NCBI GenBank assembly: GCA_964058805.1
Contig: CAXKVV010000482.1
Location: 1 to 42,172, forward strand
Length of the DNA: 42,172 nucleotides
Direction: 5' to 3'
Source: Schoenoplectus triqueter
Lineage: Eukaryota > Streptophyta > Magnoliopsida > Poales > Cyperaceae
Shown: positions 22,368 to 35,900 of the stretch, one piece after another
How the letters are laid out: every line of letters starts with the position of its first letter
Position numbering within the stretch: the stretch's first letter is position 1
Notes under the pieces: generated by a model
The model's database searches: none
Told to the model about the DNA's origin: nothing
Seen by the model: the letters and a program-made list of their open reading frames with translations, nothing else
Made by a program: the position numbers and the translations under genes

Positions 22368-23694
22368 TTTCATGAAATATTATTTCAGAGTAATTTGTTT
22401 TAAGTGACAAAAAATATAGTCTATATCTTTATTCTTTGTGGTGAATATATTTCTGAAATATCATGTTAGCACCTCCAGTAATAATTTGAAAATAAACAAA
22501 TAAAATTGTAGATGTGTCTGTATTTGTCTTAATTTTGGTAGGATGTGTATCTGAATAAACAACTCTATGAAGGAAAATTGATATATATCATATCCAAAAT
22601 GTTGAAGTTTTTACTTGAAATGTTCTTCGCCTATTTGGAGTTTGATGTGACGAATTGAGGTGAATGATGGCACAACCATTTATGCTAGATTTCAAATATC
22701 AATAGACTTGTCTATCTTCAATCATTGCGCTTTCAAACACTTGAGCACGGGCGGAATCAGGGGCAAAAAAAATTTTAGAGGGACAAAATTTAAAAATAAA
22801 TTCAACATAAATATTTATGTTTTATTTTTTTTCTCAAAGTATATATAATTATAAGGAAGTGGGCTATGGTGTTACGCGTAGCACTGATGATATATGTATT
22901 ACAGATGTTTTTTCATTTTTAAAGTTTAAATGGTTGATCCAACAACTCAAAATGATTTTCATATGAATATCTAGTTATAAACTAAACTTTAGATTTTTTT
23001 AATTTTTTTTACTATACTTAAGATAGTTAGATGCTCATAATAATTAAATTAAGTGATTTTTTAACTATACTTAGCGTTGAAGAAAGTTAATTATAATTAG
23101 TAACTTTTCTGACGTGACTTAACTAAGAGTTTAGAAACGATTTCAGCGTTGGAGATGCTCTAATATTTTTTAAGTGCTTGGGTTAAGTATTGAATTCTTT
23201 TTCAAAGAGCAGAATTCAAATTCCACCAAATCTCTTACCTAAAAAAGAAAAGAAAAATTAAAATGGACGTTTATCTATTTACATAAAAAAAACATTTAGC
23301 CTTTTTATTATGAAAATACTCTCCTCCTGTTAAATCCCTTTATCGAACGTTAAACACCACCATTAATTAGTTAATCATTAATTAATTAATTAATTAATGG
23401 CATATCGTATCACAATTCACAACTCCAGTAATTAAGTTACCACATAGCAGGAGATTCGTCCCAACACAGAAGCCGCCCCATTATTCTTTATATCATGCAT
23501 TATAAGTTATGTTTTTAAATACTTTAAAAAATTCGTTAGTTACAATCCCTACTTTAATTTTCCAATCAGTACATATATACACCCAACTCTCCCATAAAAT
23601 CTAGTCAAGAAAAGAGCAAGAGAACTCAATTCCATAGATAATTATATATAGTGCAACACGTATTAAGCCACTAACACTAACAGACTCTTTGACA
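22368..23694. other. Upstream region of the IPT gene
   Basis: AT-rich, with no recognised gene. A TATATATAC motif at about 23573-23581 and TATATATAG near 23643 are possible TATA boxes for the IPT gene. An ATTAATTAATTAATTAAT run lies near 23379-23396. Near 22745-22765 a motif CGGGCGGAATCAGGGGC resembles transposon ends seen elsewhere in plants, but no element could be delimited. Confidence 0.45.
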
Positions 23695-24750
23695 ATGATC
23701 CTAACACATCTAAAGTCACCTCATCAACTTCATTCACTGACAAGTGTGCCCTCGCTTGACCACCGTTGGAGAACTGAGCCCTTCATAAGGGTCTCACTGC
23801 AACCACCTAAACAGAAAGTGGTGGTGGTGATGGGTGCAACCGGTACTGGCAAATCCAGGCTTGCAGTCGATCTGGCACTTCGTTTCAATGGTGAAGTCAT
23901 TAATTCAGACAAGATGCAGATACATGCTGGACTGAACATCGTTACAAACAAGGTAACCACTGAAGAGTGCAAGGGGGTGCCACACCACCTCCTCTGTGTT
24001 GCAGAACCAGACACAGATTTCTCAGCATCCGACTTCTGTCGGGAGGCATTCCTGGCTGCTGACATGATCAGTCACCATGGCCGCTTACCGATCATTGCAG
24101 GTGGCTCCAACTCATACGTGGAGGAGCTGGTTGATGGAGGACATCGAGCATTTAGGAAGCATTTTGATTGCTGCTTCCTCTGGGTGGAAGTGCGTTTGCC
24201 GGTATTACATTCTTTTGTATCAGAGCGTGTTGACAGGATGGTTGAGAGGGGTCTAGTAGAGGAGGTCGAAGACATGTTTAACCCCTGCATCGACTACAAA
24301 AAGGGTATTAGACGTGCAATTGGGTTACCAGAAATGGACCAATATCTGCGATCCGAAGGGTTGTTGAGCAGTAGGATGCGCTCCAAGCTCTTAGAGGATG
24401 CGATCAAGGAGATCAAAGCAAACACATGTAGCTTGGCCTCCCGACAACTGGCCAAGATCCACCAGCTGTGCATGCTACCTGGATGGGGCATTCATCAGAT
24501 TGACGCCACTGAAATTTTCCAGAAGAAGGGGAAGACTTTCGACATGGACTGGTACAGCCTGGTGGAGGGGCCCAGCATTGGTATAGTCAGGGAGTTCTTG
24601 CAGAAAGGTAGAGATCAACATGAGAAGAGAACTTATACAACAAGAAAGAATTTAGTCCATAAAATAGTACTACCAGAAGGCAGCAGCAACGGAATCAGGT
24701 GTAAGCAGGCTTCTACTGGTACACTAGTTTCAGTTGGGACCACAGTGTAG
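23695..24750 (+). CDS. IPT5: Adenylate isopentenyltransferase (cytokinin synthesis), IPT5-like
   Basis: Transfers the isopentenyl group from DMAPP to the N6 position of ATP/ADP, the first step of cytokinin synthesis. 351 residues, no intron, as is usual for plant adenylate IPTs. The start is ATG 23695 (MILTHLKS). P-loop GATGTGKS at 47-54, NSDKMQ at 70-75, TNKVT, GVPHHLL and GGSNSY at 136-141 are the expected substrate-binding motifs; DCCFLWVEV, RAIGLPEMDQYL and ASRQLAKI follow. The 40-odd residues before the P-loop could be a short plastid-targeting peptide. The Cys/His zinc-finger-like tail of tRNA-type IPTs is absent, so this is the adenylate type. IPT5 is preferred to IPT3 by its C-terminal half and by the DUF1749 gene about 8 kb away; the paralogue assignment is less certain than the family. 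Confidence 0.93.
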   Translation: MILTHLKSPHQLHSLTSVPSLDHRWRTEPFIRVSLQPPKQKVVVVMGATGTGKSRLAVDLALRFNGEVINSDKMQIHAGLNIVTNKVTTEECKGVPHHLLCVAEPDTDFSASDFCREAFLAADMISHHGRLPIIAGGSNSYVEELVDGGHRAFRKHFDCCFLWVEVRLPVLHSFVSERVDRMVERGLVEEVEDMFNPCIDYKKGIRRAIGLPEMDQYLRSEGLLSSRMRSKLLEDAIKEIKANTCSLASRQLAKIHQLCMLPGWGIHQIDATEIFQKKGKTFDMDWYSLVEGPSIGIVREFLQKGRDQHEKRTYTTRKNLVHKIVLPEGSSNGIRCKQASTGTLVSVGTTV

Positions 24751-27700
24751 TTAGTGATACGTGGGGTCCATGAGTGGTTCAAGGCAAAGATGGAAGATCA
24801 CAAAAGGTACTCGATAGCTATCCACAATAGTAATGTGACATACAGTTTACCCCGCAGCGTGTGATAAGAAAGATTCCGGTACAAAAAAGAAAGGAAAAGA
24901 TAAGGAAATAGATGCAAATGTTATATATATCTTGTACAAAGAAAAAAACAAGGTTATTTGGTGAGGATGGCATTTAGGCTTTAGTTTTCTTGTTTACCAG
25001 AAAAGTTACACGAGCTTATCCATGCATCGACAAATTGGGAAACTTTTTTGAGTGCTTGTACCGTTTGATAGGCTTTAGTTTTCTTTTGTTAGGAGATGTA
25101 TATTGATTGTATTTCGAGTGGCTGTACCTTTTGATTTGATATAAAGATTGATTCTTGCTCTCTCACGGACTATGATTTTCGTCCTACATGCATCTTTTGG
25201 GACTCGCTTATGTGTTTGATTCGAAGTTGCATCTTTGTACGAGCACGCTGAAAGTCCCAAAATATTATAGTTACTGGTGGCATTTTCATTTCTATCTAAT
25301 AATAATTATACATTTGGTACCTGCCTACTTAATTGGGTGACTTCGTGATGATGCTAATACAGTGGGAATAATATTGAGGCATGTAATTATGTAAAGGATT
25401 GATATTTGAGGCGAAATGAATATATATTATCATTAGAATTCAATCAACTAATTAAGGTTCGAACAAGAGTTGCCACTTACCAAAGAATTACCAGTGTACA
25501 TAGCTTGATGATGATCCTTGAAAACTTTCTCCTTTTCAATTCATTTTTTTTTTGCGATTTTCAACGAATTTTCACTTACTCGATCTTCTGTGGCATGAAC
25601 TTTGAGGAGAAGTACATGCATGTTGTTGGTAAGAAAGAGAATACATTAGTTGGTACAAATATTTATGTGTTAATATTTTAGAAAAAAAAGTAATTGTATC
25701 ATCAAGAATATTTATAAAAGATTCTTGGTGATACAAATATTTAATATTTATAAACATTTGGTGATACAAATATTTGTCAATATTTATATGTGATACAATT
25801 TTTTTAATGTGTTAATATTCTTGTATTTATAGGTTCTGAATTTGATACAATTTAAGTGTCATTATATTCATTAAAGGCCATCAAAATTATATAATAATGT
25901 TAACGGTTTATTTTGTGATCTTTAAAGAAATGTCAAATAATATTTAAATTATATGAAACTTAAAACACAATTAATCCATAACTTAAAAGAATATATTTGT
26001 GAAATATTTTTTCACTTTAAATTTTTTTATAAATTCATATGAAGTTGATTGTTAAAATTATCAACATGATTGTCAATACATCCCCAATCTATTCATAATT
26101 CATGTCAGTTAATCCTTGTTTCCTCGATCGAGGAAAAAGAGAGAACGAAGAATCGGCCGGCGAGTCTTTTTTCCCCTAATAAATACAAATAATTTGTCCA
26201 ATCTCTTGGGAACTTTGACAAAAGAATAATTAAAGAAGCACACAACACCAGCGGAGAATATCAATTCAAGTTCAGAACTATATTGGGATGCACCTTAATT
26301 ACTTTAGTCTATTTTTGCCAAATATATCTTTACTGAAGTTCTTTTATTTTACTATCGCGAGTTAACAAAAGCTAAGTGCCCAATTTGAAAAAAGCAATAT
26401 GCTATATGACATCAAGTTTTGTTTCAATATATTACAATGCAAAATAACAAAACACAACTACCAAAACTATTTAACTTATTGGTCTGTATTTATTTTTAAA
26501 TCTTGCATGTCATTAGATATGTTCTTATTGCTAGGAAAATACAAAGTTTAATAAAAAAATTAAGAATACAAAAAATAATATAAAGACATCATCCATACAA
26601 TAAACTTTTACAAACAGTCTATGTGAGTATGTGACTAGGTCTATTAAATTCGTGAAACAATTGTAATATTTTTATTTCTTCACAGAGAAAGTGAGATATA
26701 TCATATTGAAATTTTAACCTTGATATTTTTTAAATAAATTTCAAATAGAAATCATCTCTTTTTAAGCATATTGTAAGATTTGAACATATATCTTCGGCTA
26801 GTGACAGTGTCTTGCTATGGCCCGTTATTTCATCCGCATTCACTGACATGTGGATTTCACGAGATGAGATTCTTAGACGATCTCATTTATTAAAGGAAAA
26901 ATGTTTGAATGCCCTCAACATGATGCCCCACATTGTTCCTATCATATATGACACATGGACTTCCTAAAAAGCATCATATGTGGGGCCCACTTGTAGATGA
27001 AGGTAGGTGAAATGAGGGGATAAAACAAGAAACACTGTATCAACACCCTTATTAAAAATAGTCGTTAAATATATGAGGCATTGATTTCAGAGGCGCTATA
27101 TATTTTTCTTATATCTTTTTATAAAGATGAGATACAACTTCAATAACAAAAATAATGCATTATCTATGCAATGTTATAGGTTTGAAGATTAAATAAGGAA
27201 TCTTTTATGAATTTTAAAAGTTGGATCTCCATCTTTATTCAAAAGAAATAAATTGTATTTATTTTGAGAAAAATTTCTTATATCCAACTTATATACCCTA
27301 ACTATATTAACTAATCTGACTACTTTCTAATTGTTATTCAATTTAAATTTGAAAGAAAAATGAAAAAAAAAACACGGGTCATATATTTGACCCGTTTGAA
27401 CTAAAACTCCAATGGGATCTCTCTTTGAGAGTTACCTTCATGCTATATATCATTAGAAAGCTAGTGATGAGGAGAATACAATGAGCTAATTACACATGAA
27501 ATGGATCAACGGTTTGAAAGAAATCAAGGGAGAAAATATCTCAGTTAGAAATTCTTTCGGAGCGATCTAGTGCGGGTGAGTCTCAATCGATTGATCAAAT
27601 ATTTTCTCTAAGCTAAGGAGATGATACATGAAGCTTTAATAAAGTTTTCTAATATTGTAAGTGTTCGGATCACCATTTCGCTTCTCATGTAAAAAGAGAA

Positions 27701-29157
27701 TGTATTGAAACTCACATTTTGAACCTCAATTGATTAATAAGTGGAGCTAGATCAATTTATGGGAGTAAGAAGATGAAATTTGAGTATTCATTCGAATGAA
27801 TTGGTTGAGAGATAGGAAATAACACAAAAATGATATTTTGTTATACTAAATAAATGTGCGTTAGAGTTCGTATAATAGATATGAAGACTTAATTGTACTA
27901 GATATAAAGTTTTATTATACAAAATATAAAGACTTGGATCGTAATATTGAGAATTGAGATTGAAGAAATTTCAACACAAAACTAATAGAGACTATATTAT
28001 TTGTACTAATGAAAATTAAGACTAAACTATAAATTATATTCTGAATTATATATTAATATAAATTTTAGTTAGTAAATATGAAAAATTATTTATAGTATAT
28101 ATTGAAACGTGTATGTAGTATATATTTAGATTTATTTATAGTGGTAAAAATTAAGACTAAATTAAAAATTATATTTTGAATGATACATTAAGATGTGTTA
28201 TGGTAGATATTAAGACTTATTTTTATTAAATATTAAATCTATTTTTTCCATAATTATTTTAAAAAATATTATTTTATGTTACATGACTATTATATATTAT
28301 TGATAATATTATGACTTAATGATATGAGATATAAAGATAATATTTATTATTTATTGAGATTATTTTTATAAATATAAATTATAAAGTCTTAAGATATTAA
28401 GCAAAATACTAAATAAAAATTTATCAATTATAAGATCTTAATTAAGATAATAAATATATATGTATTTAGAAAATATTATTAAATTTTGTATCCTTTAAAG
28501 TTAAATATAATTTATTAATCAATATTAAGAATTTAATTATTAAGTCTTAAGACAAGAATAATTAGATATAGAGATTTGACTCTAGAAGTGCTCGATAAAT
28601 ATTTTTAAATTATATATTATTAAAAGTTAAAAATAAGACTTATATTAATATACATTAAGACATCAGATGAACGATCTTAAAGTTTTTTAATGCTAAATTT
28701 TAAGACTTTATTTATGAGATTTTATATCGAATATAAATTACATAAAAAATATTATTTTAGATAAATTTTATTAAGACTTCATGTCTTAGTTGTTATATTA
28801 GATATAAAGATTTGTTTAAATAATATTCAGTAAATATTTGAGATTTTTATATCTTTTAAAGATAAAGATAACTTATAACATTATGTATTAAGACCTCGTA
28901 TGACAATTCTGGAGATTTTTAAATATTAAATATTAAGACTTCGAATATCGTTCATAGAACGGTCTAGAGACTTTCAGAAGAGTCGTTATTGTTTAGTGAG
29001 CAATTTGATTTCGTTGCGCGGTTGTTTTTGCCTTCGTGTAAAAATAGACATTAAATCCTTATTGTTATTGACTTATCGAAGATAGAAATTCAATTGTATA
29101 ATTTTTTTCGATATTCAAACAAGAGAGTAAACAATTATTGTTGACTTATACTTCAAG
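24751..29157. other. Long AT-rich intergenic region
   Basis: The first 500 bp contain short repeated phrases (AGGCTTTAGTTTTCTT near 24977 and 25070; a TGTACC..TTTGAT motif near 25058 and 25124) and probably the IPT 3' UTR. Beyond this I see AT-rich transposon debris, including a small hairpin and GTGATACAAATATTT repeats at 25694-25795. From about 27850 there is a stretch rich in TATTAAGACTT-like phrases. No gene was recognised. Confidence 0.55.
25694..25795. repeat. Small hairpin plus GTGATACAAATATTT repeats
   Basis: TTGTATCATCAAGAAT (25694-25709) is inverted at 25721-25736 with one mismatch. GGTGATACAAATATTT then recurs with spacing of about 35-40 bp. Confidence 0.65.
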
Positions 29158-29581
29158 ACATTATAGTTTAGGGATATAGACTTGTTCATATTCTGATGAC
29201 CGCTCAAATATAAATTTAAAGTTCAAATTTATTATTTGTGATATTGAATATTAGGACGTCATTTTTTATGTAATAAGATTTGGAACTTTCGATTTTAGCA
29301 TATTAAAGTTTAGATATAAAGATTTGTCTATATTCTGATAGATACTCAAATATAAATTTAAAATTTAAAATATGACTTATAATATTAAATATTAAGACGT
29401 CGTATTTCTCTTATTTAGAATTGAGACATTCAGTTTTAAGACATTGAGGTTCATATATGAATACTTGCTAATATCTTGATTGTCGTTCAAATATAAATTT
29501 TAAGTTTAAAATATGACTTAATATATTATATATTATGACTTTATTTCTCCAGTATTAAGATTTGAGACTTCTGATTTTAAG
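29158..29581. repeat. Three diverged copies of a ~141-bp tandem repeat
   Basis: Units begin near 29158, 29299 and 29440. Anchor phrases CTCAAATATAAATTTAAA (29203, 29345, with a TTCAAATATAAATTTTAA variant at 29486) and ATTAAGACGTCGTATTT recur with periods of 142 and 141 bp. The unit is AT-rich and non-coding. Similar TATTAAGACTT phrases to the left hint at older, more decayed copies. Confidence 0.75.
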
Positions 29582-30562
29582 ACTTCGATGATCGTCCGCA
29601 AACGGACGGTCTATTGATGTTTGAGAACATTGTCAATGATTTTTTCAGTTGAGATATAGATCAGAGTACATATCTGGAATACAGTTAGGTGGTCTCATTT
29701 ATTTATTTTTTAATTCTGTATTGATGTGGTTGTTCTTCTTTTTTTCCCTTTTTTTTTGAAAACATTCTAGATTTGCAGTTCTTGGTTTGAATTATGGTTT
29801 TAATATTTTAAATGTCCAGAAAATATATAGTTACACAATGAAGTCATTAGAAAACTGTACAATTCTCTTACCTTATTAATTTAACAAGTTAATGAGAGGA
29901 AAAAAGAACAAAAAAACAACAGTAGATAATCAATCAACCAATATGTCTGTAGAGTAAGCTTGTGGGAAGACTTGTGTATGGGAAATGTTGTCCAGAAGAG
30001 AACACAGCATTATTCCAAATCAATTAATGTAAAAGAAGAAACATACATAATTAATCACGTCTGACATTATCTCCAGCTAAGTTAAAAATAATTAAATAAA
30101 GTATAACATTTAGCGGTGCCTGTAAACAGAACCTTATTCGGCTTGTCCAAGTCCTCTGGAAGAGGGAATTAGAAATAAAGGGAGGTTCAAAAGTTGCTTT
30201 ATTCGGTTTGGTGGGGTTGAGATCAGGGGGTTTATTCTATGTCATATACTTATATTGAAGCTAAAAAAAAATTCTTGCACATCAAGTTCTCCACATAATA
30301 TTTGCACAAAAAGATAAATATAAACACTTTCAAAAATAGATGGTTCAAATTTTGAATTAGAAACTATATATTTTTTAAAAGTGAGTAAGCCCTTTGCCTA
30401 CTCCTTCAAAACAATATACATTTATACTTAACATTATGTATAAATTTAGTGCGCAGATAAGATATACAATTATAATTCCTCCTGAAAGAAAAATAAAAAA
30501 AGGATAAAAAAAAATGGAGACTCATAAAGCAATGTCACTCCATAAAACAACTAAGATTATTT

Positions 30563-30975
30563 TAGGGGTGTCAATGAGTTGGGTCGGGTCACATTATTTT
30601 ATTATTATTTTTATTCGATCCGAACCCGACCCGATTGAATTCAGATCAAAAAATCTTGATCCATACCCGACCCGACGGGTCACGGGTCGACCCGACCCGA
30701 CCTATATAAAATAAATTATTAATTATTAATTATTTTTATACAATTTTAAGTAATAAAATATTAATTAATTTATAATTAATCTTAATTAGTGTATACTTAA
30801 GTTTTAATTAGTACTAAATCACAAAATGACTTCTAAAAAAATAATTAATCGGGTCGGGTCGACCCGAACCCGTCCCTACCCAATTAGAATCAAAAAAATT
30901 AAATTCATATCCAACTCATTTATCTTCGGATCATGTCGGATCGGATCGGATTCGGATCAATAATTGACACGCCTA
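30563..30975. mobile_element. hAT-superfamily MITE (413 bp)
   Basis: Inverted ends TAGGGGTGTCAAT and ATTGACACGCCTA are flanked by a perfect 8-bp duplication GATTATTT (30555-30562 and 30976-30983). Subterminal clusters of CGGGTC/GACCCG and GGATCGGATC motifs lie near both ends. The interior is AT-rich, with no transposase. Confidence 0.9.
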
Positions 30976-30983
30976 GATTATTT

Positions 30984-32996
30984 ACATATTGCAAAGTAAA
31001 TCGAATCTTCAATGTAATATATATACTCATTCGGAAAATCTTTCTCAACTGAAATGCTTTAAACTAGAAATCAATACTGGAGTAAGGACCACCTTTAAAT
31101 TAGAGTTCAAGATTCGTACGAGATTTATGAAGCTGATCCCAGAATAAAGGACCACAATTATAAACTTTTAGCTCTATTTGCCCTAGTTTTCGTTGTTATT
31201 CACGAACCGAAATGGTTTTTCAAATTTGACCTATTTAATCTTTGTTGGTCTCTAAATAACGGAATGGAATTATCTGATACATTTTTCTAGATCATGCAAT
31301 CCAAATAAAAAAAATTACTGTCAAATTTGAAATAACAATGGATATGAACTCACCTCTACTAGGAATTATTGGCGGGTGTCGTTAACAAAAAAAATAATAA
31401 TTTTCACATACTAAACATTTTAGTCGACAATATTTTTCCGTGTATAAAAATTCGTAGGTTTGATATTCGGAAGGGATATTTAGGATTGAGGAAGAGCTTT
31501 GTGTTTGAAGAAGGGTAAAAAAATGAGAATTGCTGTTAGTCCAATAATAATTATAATATTTTCTATTTAGAAGGAAGGTTACACTTTGGAAATTTAAATG
31601 AAAACTTTTTTGTACACAATTAAAAATAGAATTTAGGGTTTAGAGTTTTAGAGTTTAGATTTTATATTTTATTTTTTTACTTATAAATTGATGAAGAAGG
31701 TATATTAGTGCAGATTGCAAGTATCTGAGCTAAGATTATACCATGGAGGGCAATGTTTATTGGAATAATACATAAACGAAACATCGCTGAAGAATTTATC
31801 TCTAGAATTGCAGGATTCTCTACAAATTGTACCATTTTTTCATCAATTGCACGTCAAATTTTTAGTACTATCCACATTGCTTATCTACATGCTATTTTGG
31901 CTCTCCTTGAGGCCAGTAACTATTATGTTTCTTTTATTCGTCTTCTGGTAGACATTTTTCTTATGCAACCATTATCAATTAATTATAAAAAATGCAGGAC
32001 CAATCGTTAATAAAATAACTTGTTAATGGTATGTTCATCGGTCCCACTCAAAAGATATAGTAATTTTTAGTACATAAGAATTAAGAAAGGATGGAAGCGT
32101 AATTGTTATTTTTCTTTGCATTTATTCCACTAGTCCTGGTGAACAAATATAAAACTCGCAAAAAGCCTAGGCCCAGCCGTCCATGCATTTTGATTTTTGA
32201 CGAATAAAATGTGCTGGCAAATTGGCAATGCATCTTTGAACCACCACAATAAGAGAAATTATTAAATGATAGTTCTATTTACCGCCAGTACCTCAATATT
32301 TTGATATATCTAAATAATTAACATTGAATAATATTTTCAAATATGAATATGATAACAATTAGACATACTATAAAAGATGGCTATGCGTTAGAATTAGTCT
32401 TGTTAAAATAAAAAGAAAAACAGATATTTACAGTTTAGAGTGTTTATCAATAAAAATTAAAAAGGAACAGTTAATTGTTGAAACTGCACCATATTTGATA
32501 AATATAATAATACATAACCTACCTACATTATAAAGAAAATATTAATCGCTACTTATGATCAAAATATGTTATGACCCGATTAGAAAAACAAATTAACAAA
32601 CTTGGTGCTGTGGTTCTGAAATAGATTCATAGGACAGCCTTTGTCAAAGCAATTTGCAAAAAGGGTTTTGTGATTGATTGAGATCTGCTGCAGCTTGAAT
32701 TGCCCTGCGAATAGCCACTCACCTCTCCCACAGATATGAAAACTACATAGCTCAACTGCGAAAATCATTTACACAACAAAACATGCAAACTGGATCTACA
32801 AAATACAAAGACAACCAACTAAACATTTACAGCTAACCAGTCAACAATGGAAAGTGAATCAAAATAAACATGTCATAATAAAGGAAATAACTAAAAATAA
32901 GTGGACAAAGTGAACTAAAAGGAACACATGGGACAAACTGAAGTTTAAACAGTAGCAATGGAACTCAAAACATTATCCTCTCAAAGTAAACTTGTG
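30984..32996. other. Intergenic region downstream of the DUF1749 gene
   Basis: AT-rich. A short degenerate run of TTTAGGGTTTAGAG (about 31633-31665) resembles the plant telomere repeat but is too short to be significant. An 85-codon reading frame at 31753-32010 shows no recognisable motif. The last few hundred bases probably hold the 3' UTR of the hydrolase gene. Confidence 0.5.
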
Positions 32997-35900
32997 TTAG
33001 CTCCAGGGATCGTCCCAGCCTTTGGGACCCTCTCTCTTAACAAAATCTATTATTGCATGAACTGCTTCTTGGACTCTGTTAGAAAGAGCATGGTTTCCCC
33101 ATTCGATCTCCACTTTCTCTGCACCTCCTAATGCCCGACATAATCTACTAACACAGAAATAATTACAACAATAAAAATGACTACTGTAAATGAAGTGTGA
33201 ACATCACAAGTTCTGATATTTATTTTGAATTTGGGATAGAATGTACAATACCTATCTGCAAGTGCCTCTTTATCAACATATTCTGGGACGTATTCATCAG
33301 CCATAGAGAAAATCACCTGAAAATAAAAGCATGCAAACAAGAGATGTCATGATATTGATGTATTAAGCATCACATTATTTCTTCAGGAGTCATAACGACT
33401 TCCAACAACAGATGGGGAAGTGGCAAATAAACAAGTGAAACTTATAAAATAGTATAAAATAAATGTCATTTATTGATCTCAACCACCATAATTGAATGTT
33501 GATTGGGCAGAGACAGAGAGAGAGGTGGGTCCCATTTCACCTGGCAAGGTGTACTGGCCATGTGACCAAGTCTCTGCCTCAATTGGTCTTCACTGAGGTC
33601 TGAACTAAACATATCATCATCTCCCATGTAAGCACATAGTGAGTGGTACCTGCATGAATATTATTAAGTTCAGTATGAGATCTGAGATCTTATCACACAT
33701 GCAGCATTTTTTGAATAATATACATCAACTCACCGGTTTAGTTATGGTCAGCAATTGAACCAAGAACATAAATATTAGCATTTCACTTCCTATCCTTGGA
33801 ACTTGAATTGTTAAAGCATCGGAAAAAAACTCTGCCACACAATTAACAGTATATGCTGGTACAGTACCTGAACTAACAGCAGCAGATGTGTTGTATGGCA
33901 TCCTGATAAGTAATACATAACTATAAGCAATGATCAGAGCCATTTGAAGTGGTAAAGCATCACAAACCCAAACTTCACAATCAGCAGTACTTACTGATTT
34001 TGTACCTCAACTGACAGGTATGGACATACCACATAGCAAGTAATATGTACCTATAGGCAGTGATAGGGGCACAAATATCTGCTTCTCTGGGCATTAATTC
34101 ATTCTCTTTGCCCTCACTAATCATCTTAGCAGAAAGGTCTATCATTGTTGGAGTTTCCAGTAGCATTGCTCTATACTCGCGATCGCTGACTGGTGCCTGA
34201 CAAACAAAACATTTTTTTTAATCTCATAGTGTCACAAGTATATAGACAAAGGATAGAAGTGCCATCAGATACTCTCTATGCCTTAAATCTGTTTCAAGTA
34301 TCTCACATGCTGACACTAGCCTAATTGTCAAGGCTTGTGTGACACCTAGACCATGTTCAAAATCTCAACTTCGTTTCTGGACTAAATAATGTTTAAATGG
34401 AGTTTGACGTTTCTTACTTACAGTTTGGATGATAGATTGAGATAATTCAGAGAAACTAATGTTAGGATAAGCCGTAAGTTGGATAGAGAGATAGATAGAT
34501 AGAGAGAGTTGAGTTAAATAGAGGTTAATAAGGTTAGTATGATGCCCAATTTGACAAATACCATATTCACCAGCAGGTATTTCAAGTATAATTGATAAAA
34601 CAGACAAAAAAGATTTCTAGGTATTGAAATTAGTAATGCACAAAAAAAGACATTTAAATTAAAAGCATACAAAAAATAATTCTTGGTATTGAAATTACCA
34701 TTACGCAAAAAATATTAAAATGATAAAACATACAAAATGTACCTGTAAAATAACTCCCCGGACTGCTTTTGAGCAAGCTAAGTTTGTTTTCATGTAATGC
34801 ACAATATCCTGCAAACACAAATACTTATATTGTACAGTAGAATACAAGATTTATTGCACCAAAAAGATAAAATATAAGAAGCGATCAGACCTGGCACCCA
34901 GTGCTATGACCAAGTAATACAACACCTTCAGAATTCTCATTATTAATCAAGTAACTGATAAGCTGATCAATCTCCAATGCATCCTTCAAGAACAGAAACT
35001 GAATTAAGCTTACTGTTGTCACAAGAATACAAGCTTAAGAGACTTAATACAATTTAGCTTTCTGTAATATAAAAGTAATTAAGCAAATACCTGTTTTAAG
35101 CTGGATGTCCCATAACCAATATAAGATGAAGAGAGCAATGGTTGCACCAAAGACCAGTTACTGTTCTCCAAAGCAATAGACAAAGGTTCAATGTACCTAT
35201 GGCAAAAAAAAAAGATGTATTTAAAACACACCGAGGTGCTCTCAATACATCTTACCAGTAGTGGTAAACACTGGTACACGAACTTAGCTTTATCTGCAAT
35301 TCTGCAATCATGAACCAATTTAGTGAAATTCTTCTCCATTATCCCTCAACAGTGAGATAAGGCCTCTAGACACAGTTCAGCCTCAACTTGCTCAAAATTG
35401 TAGAACTAATTGCAGTACTGGGCAAGAAGCAAACAATCAAAATATATAGCCAAGATCCCCAATGGTAGTTGTACCATACTCTTTGGAAATATCAGGTTAA
35501 AACTGTACCTGGCCCAATCAAAATGGTAAAGAGATATGGTTTCAGACACATTTACATACTTTGTTGCTAAGAGGCCATCAGTTAAGCCACCAATAAAGAT
35601 CACCTGCTGACTGAAATCACCTGTTTTAAACGCCACCTGTTATGAAAACAAGTGCTCCATTCTATAAACAAATGGAAAAAGAATATATGAAGAGAATTTC
35701 TTTGAGGTAAATTGTCAAAACTAAAAGCATTCAAAATGGGGATCACTATAGGAACCTAGCTCACATTGTGGGACTTACGAATCAACCCATGCAAAAAAAA
35801 ATGAAGATAAGAAAAAAATGGATTTAATATCGCCCATAAAAATCTGGTACAAATATGTGGTAGAAGGTACTGGAATGGTAGAACCATACCATGCTGGACA

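Noticed and set aside
23180..23260. Possible second SINE tail (GAATTCAAATTCCACC followed by an A-rich stretch)
   Set aside because: No box A, no flanking duplication and no defined 5' end.
31630..31670. Interstitial telomere repeat (TTTAGGG-like)
   Set aside because: Only one true TTTAGGG unit with degenerate neighbours; expected by chance in AT-rich DNA.
31753..32010. 85-codon plus-strand reading frame
   Set aside because: No recognisable motif, AT-rich composition like the surrounding spacer, no splice context or homologue known to me.
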